From contig OZ245715.1 of assembly GCA_965226965.1 (NCBI GenBank), positions 2,108,001 through 2,172,000 on the forward strand: a stretch of DNA of 64,000 bases, in the 5' to 3' direction. The translations under genes and the position numbers were made by a program. Below are positions 60,117 through 64,000 of this stretch, piece after piece (the stretch's first letter is position 1; each line of letters begins with the position of its first letter). Under the pieces are notes generated by a model. That model was given only the letters and a program-made list of their open reading frames with translations, did no database searches and was not told the DNA's origin. The DNA is from Endoryza foliicola. GTDB taxonomy: Bacteria > Bacteroidota > Bacteroidia > Chitinophagales > Chitinophagaceae.

Positions 60117-60530
60117 ATGCCCCGAATTGTAGCCATCGATTTTGGAAAAAAGCGTACCGGATTAGCGGTAACCGATCCATTGCAAATTATTGCAACCGGA
60201 TTGACAACCGTGGCTACCCCCGAAGTGTTGAAATTTTTAAAGGAATATACTTCTAAAGAAGAAGTATCGCTGTTTTTGGTGGGAGATCCCAAAAATTGGG
60301 ACGAATCGGATACGGATGCAACGCCTTTAGTAGCGAATTTTTTGCCAAAACTTAGGCGTCATTTTCCCAATATCCCTGTTCAAACTGCCGATGAGCGCTA
60401 TACCTCTAAAATGGCGCAGCAAGCGATGATAGACATGGGGCTTAAGAAAAAGCAACGCCGAGAAAAGGGCTTAGTCGATGAAATTGCTGCTACCATACTG
60501 CTTCAAGAATACCTTCAAAGCCGGGGCTAG
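60117..60530 (+). CDS. ruvX: RuvX/YqgF-family nuclease
   Basis: The 137-residue RNase-H-fold protein shows AIDFGKKRTGLAVTDP with the first catalytic Asp, a VGDPKNW strand, ADERYTSKMAQQ with Glu, and KGLVDEIAATILLQEYL with the last Asp. It is annotated as a putative Holliday junction resolvase, while the E. coli homologue takes part in 16S rRNA 5' processing. It is 9 nt after the prenyltransferase gene and 49 nt before def. Confidence 0.93.
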   Translation: MPRIVAIDFGKKRTGLAVTDPLQIIATGLTTVATPEVLKFLKEYTSKEEVSLFLVGDPKNWDESDTDATPLVANFLPKLRRHFPNIPVQTADERYTSKMAQQAMIDMGLKKKQRREKGLVDEIAATILLQEYLQSRG

Positions 60531-60548
60531 ATTCGCCTGAAAATTCGT

Positions 60549-60556
60549 AATTTTGT
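60549..60556 (+). promoter_or_regulatory. def -7 box TAATTTTG
   Basis: A perfect TAnnTTTG box lies 23 nt before the def ATG, inside the 49-nt gap after ruvX. def may thus have its own promoter as well as read-through. Confidence 0.55.
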
Positions 60557-60579
60557 GATCTATTTCAATTGATTCTTAC

Positions 60580-61158
60580 ATGATTCTACCAATTGTAGCA
60601 TATGGCGCTCCGGTATTGAGAGCAATGGCGAAAGATATATCTGCTGACTATGCAGATTTGCCGAAATTGATCGAGGACATGTGGGAGACCATGTATGCCA
60701 GCAACGGAGTAGGATTGGCCGCGCCTCAAATCAATCGCGCTATTCGCTTGTTTGTAGTGGACAGCACTCAGATTTTCGAAGGTATGGACGCATCGGAGTT
60801 AGCAGAACATCCGGATGCGCCCGGAATAAAAAGAGTATTTATCAATGCCCATATCGAGAAACTCGATGGCGAGTTATGGAGCTACAACGAAGGTTGTTTG
60901 AGCATACCAAAAATTCGGGAAGATGTGTGGAGAGAAGAGACCGTTTTATTGCGTTATTGTGATGAGAACTTTGTAGAGAAAACAGAACTATTTGAAGGAA
61001 TCACAGCAAGAGTTATTCTACATGAATACGATCATATTGATGGCAAACTATTCATTGATCATTTGAAGCCCTTAAAGCGAAAACTTTTGAAAGGCAAACT
61101 CGATGATATTTCAAAAGGAAAGATTCGAGTGGATTACAAAATGATGTTTTCAAAATAA
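60580..61158 (+). CDS. def: Peptide deformylase
   Basis: Def removes the formyl group from new proteins at the ribosome. The 192-residue metalloprotein has the three family motifs: GVGLAAPQ at 43-50, EGCLS with metal-ligand Cys106, and HEYDH at 148-152 with the two His ligands and catalytic Glu149. It is the last gene before a terminator. Confidence 0.96.
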   Translation: MILPIVAYGAPVLRAMAKDISADYADLPKLIEDMWETMYASNGVGLAAPQINRAIRLFVVDSTQIFEGMDASELAEHPDAPGIKRVFINAHIEKLDGELWSYNEGCLSIPKIREDVWREETVLLRYCDENFVEKTELFEGITARVILHEYDHIDGKLFIDHLKPLKRKLLKGKLDDISKGKIRVDYKMMFSK

Positions 61159-61164
61159 TTGAAT

Positions 61165-61189
61165 GCCGGTTTTATAACCGGCTTTTTTT
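61165..61189 (+). terminator. Intrinsic terminator after def
   Basis: GCCGGTT (61165-61171) pairs with AACCGGC (61176-61182) around TTAT, and seven T follow. Confidence 0.92.
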
Positions 61190-61753
61190 ATTTAATAACA
61201 CCATGCGACCTCTCCAAGGTCGTATGAATTTCTTTATCTAATTGTAAAGAAGTTAAGGTGCACTAGAATAAAATCGAGTTATAAGTTTTAAGTTATTTAG
61301 TTTTTAAGTTATTGCATTGAGAAGATTTTCCCGCCTACCATAACGCCGTTAGTTTATATCGAATTTTAAGCCCAAACGCTGTGTATTGCCCCAAACTCAA
61401 AAACTAAATAACTAAATCACTAAAAAACTGTATCAAAAACGCCTCTTCTCTAACAACACATTTTAAGTTTCCTCTCTCGCTGCGACTGTTTCGCAGCCTC
61501 GCTCGTTCGGAATGCTATTTTCTTATTTATGAATATTTTGATCTAATAAAAAAAGCCTGTCGTAATAAATTACAACAGGCTTTTCAAAAATATAAAATTA
61601 AAAAACCCAAGGTTTATATTTAAAAGTATACAACTTTTCTTTTGAATATTAAAACCTAACGCCTAACGCCTAATGCCTAAAGCCCAAAGCCTAACTCCCA
61701 AAGCCTACAACCTAAAGCCTAATACCTAATGCCTAACGCCCAAAGCCTAACAC
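61190..61753. repeat. Gene-free interval with TTTAGTT-type repeats, hairpin and heptamer array
   Basis: TTATTTAGTTTTTAAGTTAT text at 61293-61312 and its near complement at 61385-61425 (AACTAAATAACTAAATC) recall the 111-bp repeat near 16822. A small inverted repeat CGACCT..AGGTCG lies near 61206-61222. A hairpin lies at 61551-61584. From 61655 a heptamer array (CCTAACG, CCTAATG, CCTAAAG, CCCAAAG) runs for about 14 units into the stop codon of the minus-strand gene. No gene is seen. Confidence 0.75.
61551..61584 (-). terminator. Bidirectional terminator-like hairpin
   Basis: AAAAGCCTGT (61551-61560) pairs with ACAGGCTTTT (61575-61584), with an inner GTAA/TTAC pairing. A/T ends give T-runs on both strands. 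It probably ends the 63787-61754 transcript, beyond the heptamer array. Confidence 0.75.
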
Positions 61754-62434
61754 CTATTTCTTTTTCTTCTTAGGCTTTATGGTATGAATGAGATCAAATC
61801 CAACAATATTGAAAGTTCTGTTGTATGATTTAGCATAATCGGGGCGGTAGATGTAGAACACATCCAGCTTCGTTTTGGGGGCTATTTTGAATCGAAGGCC
61901 CAGCTGGTTTCTTAGATTATCAACAAAATGACGACCACCGCTTTTCATGATGGGTTCTATGGAAGCAAAAGCCGCTACTTTTTTTGATAATTCATATTTC
62001 GCCCCCAGTCTCACCCTCCAGTAAAACTCGTCTTGAGTGGCTTTGTTCGCTTCGTCGAAATCTTGCAATTGATTTTGCAACAATAAACGCACGCCCCAAT
62101 CCCATTTCTTTTTTTCTTTTTCATATTCCGCTCCAAAAGTGTATCTGTGATAAGTACCCTTTTGAACCAAGGCTAGTCGGTATTCACCTATTAAATGAAC
62201 AAATTTGGACACTTTTTTTTGCACACCGATGCTGATATAGGAACCATTATAAGTTTTGAGATTATTGTAAGTTCTTGCCTGATATTCGATATACGGAGTC
62301 CATTTTTTGGGTAGGTCAAATTTTAGCGTACCACCCATCCAGCCTTGCCAGTCTTTAGGGTCCGTTTTGGAAGTTTGAGCGATGAGTTGACTCTGCAGAA
62401 TAAAGAGTGCGGCTATGATAAAAAGTTTTTTCAT
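61754..62434 (-). CDS. DUF2490-family outer-membrane-type protein
   Basis: The 226-residue protein has a signal peptide (LFIIAALFILQSQLIAQ) and a run of amphipathic strands rich in Tyr and Trp (WTPYIEYQARTYNNL, FVHLIGEYRLALVQK, YRPDYAKSYNRTFNIVGFDL). This agrees with the DUF2490 beta-barrel family. The end is a Lys tail. It follows the DUF4956 gene by 8 nt and seems to belong to a module with the VTC-domain gene. Its stop codon TAG is the first part of a heptamer repeat. Confidence 0.82.
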   Translation of the reverse strand: MKKLFIIAALFILQSQLIAQTSKTDPKDWQGWMGGTLKFDLPKKWTPYIEYQARTYNNLKTYNGSYISIGVQKKVSKFVHLIGEYRLALVQKGTYHRYTFGAEYEKEKKKWDWGVRLLLQNQLQDFDEANKATQDEFYWRVRLGAKYELSKKVAAFASIEPIMKSGGRHFVDNLRNQLGLRFKIAPKTKLDVFYIYRPDYAKSYNRTFNIVGFDLIHTIKPKKKKK

Positions 62435-62442
62435 GTTGGTGC

Positions 62443-63036
62443 TTAGTTTTCGTAGTAGAAAATGGTGATTCTACAGCTGTCTTTTAAAAAGTCGATTTCA
62501 TTGATTTCAAATCGGTGAATGTTCAATCCGGTTCTGTTTTTCAGGTCATCGATCAATTCTTTTTCTTTTGCGCTATGAATATTTTGAATGGAATCGTATA
62601 AGATTGTTTTGGCACTTTCTCTTTTTCCAAACCAATTGCTTTCCATCAGGTAGGTAATGATTAACATGATGAAACAGATCAACACCAAATCAAAAGAAGC
62701 TGCTTTCGATACAGCTGTGATGAGTCCAAGGGCAATCGAAAGAAAGAGATAGGTCATGTCCTTCGCTGAAATGCCTTCCGTTCTGTATCGCAACATTGAG
62801 AACACGGCAAAGAGACCAAATGCCGCTCCCGTGCTCATTTGCACCTGATTTAGAATATGCGAAATGAAAAAGATGATGATATTGAAAAGAACAAAAGTGA
62901 GATAAAGATCGGAGCGCTGATAGGTTTTGTAATAGATACCTCTGATAAGGATGATTAAAGATATGAGATCGACCAATAATCGCAAGGCCAACCCGTTTTC
63001 AAATTCGAAAAAGTTAGAAATATCAAGAAGCAGCAT
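62443..63036 (-). CDS. DUF4956-family membrane protein
   Basis: The 197-residue protein has about four membrane helices in its first 130 residues. The region STGAAFGLFAVFSMLRYRTEGISAKDMTYLF (near 68-98; split by family as GLFAVFSMLRYRTE then DMTYLFLSIAL) is typical of DUF4956. The C-terminal ~60 residues are soluble and charged. DUF4956 genes are commonly next to VTC-domain polyphosphate polymerase genes, as here, where the two overlap by 14 bases. The function is unknown. Confidence 0.85.
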   Translation of the reverse strand: MLLLDISNFFEFENGLALRLLVDLISLIILIRGIYYKTYQRSDLYLTFVLFNIIIFFISHILNQVQMSTGAAFGLFAVFSMLRYRTEGISAKDMTYLFLSIALGLITAVSKAASFDLVLICFIMLIITYLMESNWFGKRESAKTILYDSIQNIHSAKEKELIDDLKNRTGLNIHRFEINEIDFLKDSCRITIFYYEN

Positions 63037-63787
63037 AAAGGTTTTTCAGTTTTAAAATTTTAGAATATAAGGGCTTGAAGAGGTTGTATTTTATTTGCGG
63101 ATTTAAGGCAATTGTGCCGAGACAGTATTTACTGAGTCCACCTTCTCTTTGTCCTAATTTTTTTAAATAGGAGAGCGAAACGGCCTCCATTTTTCCGGGA
63201 GCTTTCACTTCCACAATCAACAGTTCAGGGAAATGTATTTTTTGAACAGGATCGGAAGCCTCTAAGTTGAAGTCTAGCGTAACTTTTTCAGTTCCGGTTT
63301 TATGGATCAAACTAATTCTTTGGTACGAAACATTGATTCTCGCCTGAAAAGTATGGGCATTTAATATTCCGTTTGATGCAAAGAAATTGTAATGCGCCTC
63401 AAGATCTCTTGGCAATTCTACCACCTGTAATCTCGATTTGCTTGTTTTGCCTTTTGCGTTTTTCCATTTTACCTCCAACATCGAAGTAGCCGTTTCAACA
63501 TAGTTGCGGTATCTTATTTTGAAGCGATGGGCTTTTTGACGTTGATGTTCATGGTAGGTAAACAAATTCGGTGTATCAAAATAGGTGGTTTGGTAGGTAA
63601 AAAATCTATGATCGTTGATTGCTAATATCTCGTATTCGTTCTTCAACAAATCGAGCAATTCTTCCATAATAAAGGTTGGGCAGGTAAATTTATAATCCAT
63701 TCTCGACTGCAGTAATGCAGACTGATTGATCTTCTCCAGGTTGCATGCGGCGAACTCGGAATGTAAATATGGCAAGATATGGTTCAA
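63023..63787 (-). CDS. VTC-domain polyphosphate polymerase-like protein
   Basis: The 254-residue protein has the VTC tunnel fold signature: SALLQSRMDYKFTCP near the N-terminus, TTYFDTPNLFTYHEHQR, KIRYRNYVETATSMLEVKWK and LIVEVKAPGKME near the end. Many Lys, Arg and Glu residues line the tunnel of related enzymes, which make or handle polyphosphate. The start at TTG 63787 is the first possible one after a stop codon and is needed to include LEKINQSALL; no ATG fits. It opens a three-gene module with DUF4956 and DUF2490. Confidence 0.82.
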   Translation of the reverse strand: MNHILPYLHSEFAACNLEKINQSALLQSRMDYKFTCPTFIMEELLDLLKNEYEILAINDHRFFTYQTTYFDTPNLFTYHEHQRQKAHRFKIRYRNYVETATSMLEVKWKNAKGKTSKSRLQVVELPRDLEAHYNFFASNGILNAHTFQARINVSYQRISLIHKTGTEKVTLDFNLEASDPVQKIHFPELLIVEVKAPGKMEAVSLSYLKKLGQREGGLSKYCLGTIALNPQIKYNLFKPLYSKILKLKNLYAAS

Positions 63788-63919
63788 GGCTATTTGTAAC
63801 TTTCTTATGCGCTAGGCAGGTAAATTACTCAATTTATTGCGCAAAATCAAGCAATTGCATAGTAGGAATGATAATAATTTGATTTTAAGATTTTGAATGA
63901 GGGTAAAATGATAAAACCT

Positions 63920-63927
63920 TATATTTG
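63920..63927 (+). promoter_or_regulatory. -7 box TATATTTG before the last gene
   Basis: A perfect TAnnTTTG box lies 19 nt before the ATG at 63947, with TTTG at 63892-63895 about 24 nt upstream. Confidence 0.65.
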
Positions 63928-63946
63928 AATGCTATTAATTTTCTAT

Positions 63947-64000
63947 ATGACCACTGAGGAATTTCAACAGCTACAAGACGAAGTTTATGCAAAACTCAAT
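63947..64000 (+). CDS. Start of a further gene, cut by the window end
   Basis: Eighteen codons are visible, reading MTTEEFQQLQDEVYAKLN, and the frame is open at the window edge. The start is supported by a perfect -7 box upstream. The fragment is hydrophilic, probably helical, and too short to assign. Confidence 0.6.
   Translation, partial: MTTEEFQQLQDEVYAKLN

Noticed and set aside
1..64000. tRNA, rRNA, tmRNA or insertion-sequence genes
   Set aside because: No cloverleaf with a CCA-type end, no rRNA-like stretch and no transposase motif was found on reading the window; a tRNAscan and Rfam scan would settle this.

Overview
The window looks like a chromosome segment of a Bacteroidota member, most likely from the Chitinophagaceae or a close relative. 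This is inferred from several features. The C-terminal sorting domains are of the type IX secretion kind. There is a TonB-dependent receptor with a carboxypeptidase-like N-terminal domain. Promoters have the Bacteroidota -7 box TAnnTTTG, and Shine-Dalgarno sequences are almost absent. The ribosomal order is infA-rpmJ-rpsM-rpsK-rpsD-rpoA-rplQ. No rRNA, tRNA, CRISPR array, transposase or integrase was recognised.

Layout. (1) 1-4984: end of an RHS polymorphic toxin gene with a candidate immunity lipoprotein. It is followed by a displaced ('orphan') second C-terminal cassette: a 541-bp copy of the RHS core is joined to a different tip, an M91-like HExxH metallopeptidase, with its own exported candidate immunity protein. 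The block ends in a 20-bp perfect hairpin. (2) 5205-15874: a compound amino-acid operon. It starts with a trp leader peptide holding three consecutive Trp codons and an attenuator. Then come trpE-G-D-C-F-B-A and, without a break, hisH-hisA-hisF, a 41-residue membrane micro-ORF, hisIE and a thioredoxin-fold lipid-free exported protein. (3) 16031-28615: pdxJ, a 1.1-kb repeat-only region, T9SS cargo, a TonB receptor, a lipoprotein, rpe, a TPR lipoprotein, a PD40 beta-propeller protein, a small membrane protein bracketed by repeats, and homogentisate dioxygenase. (4) 28948-35462: a phosphodiesterase, a small conserved protein, the infA-to-rplQ ribosomal/RNA polymerase alpha cluster, and carA. (5) 35578-48398: transglutaminase-like protein, a 73-bp purine-rich tandem array, aroQ, MORN-like protein, BNR-repeat protein, parvulin, lipoprotein, an M1 peptidase/HupE/DUF6702 group, a CNNM/CorC-type protein and a PAP2 phosphatase. 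(6) 48443-64000: LTA-synthase-like protein, phosphoglucosamine mutase, cysteine desulfurase, CHRD lipoprotein, mutS, a CotH-kinase T9SS protein, a trmH-ubiA-ruvX-def run, and a VTC/DUF4956/DUF2490 module. The first 18 codons of a further gene close the window.

How the parts work together. The trp-his operon makes tryptophan from chorismate and carries out the middle steps of histidine synthesis (HisIE, HisA, HisHF). hisG, hisD, hisC and hisB are absent, so the trp attenuator may also set the expression of these his steps. The RHS block has the architecture of a toxin-tip reservoir: the homologous core copy would let recombination replace the active tip and its immunity gene together.

Two repeat families are notable because they begin at stop codons. 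One is AT-rich (TAATTAATAATTAAG type); the other is a heptamer of the TAGGCTT type. Several genes (pdxJ, the TPR lipoprotein, the PAP2 phosphatase, mutS, the trmH-like gene) have a perfect TAnnTTTG box only 4-6 nt before the ATG, which suggests leaderless transcripts.
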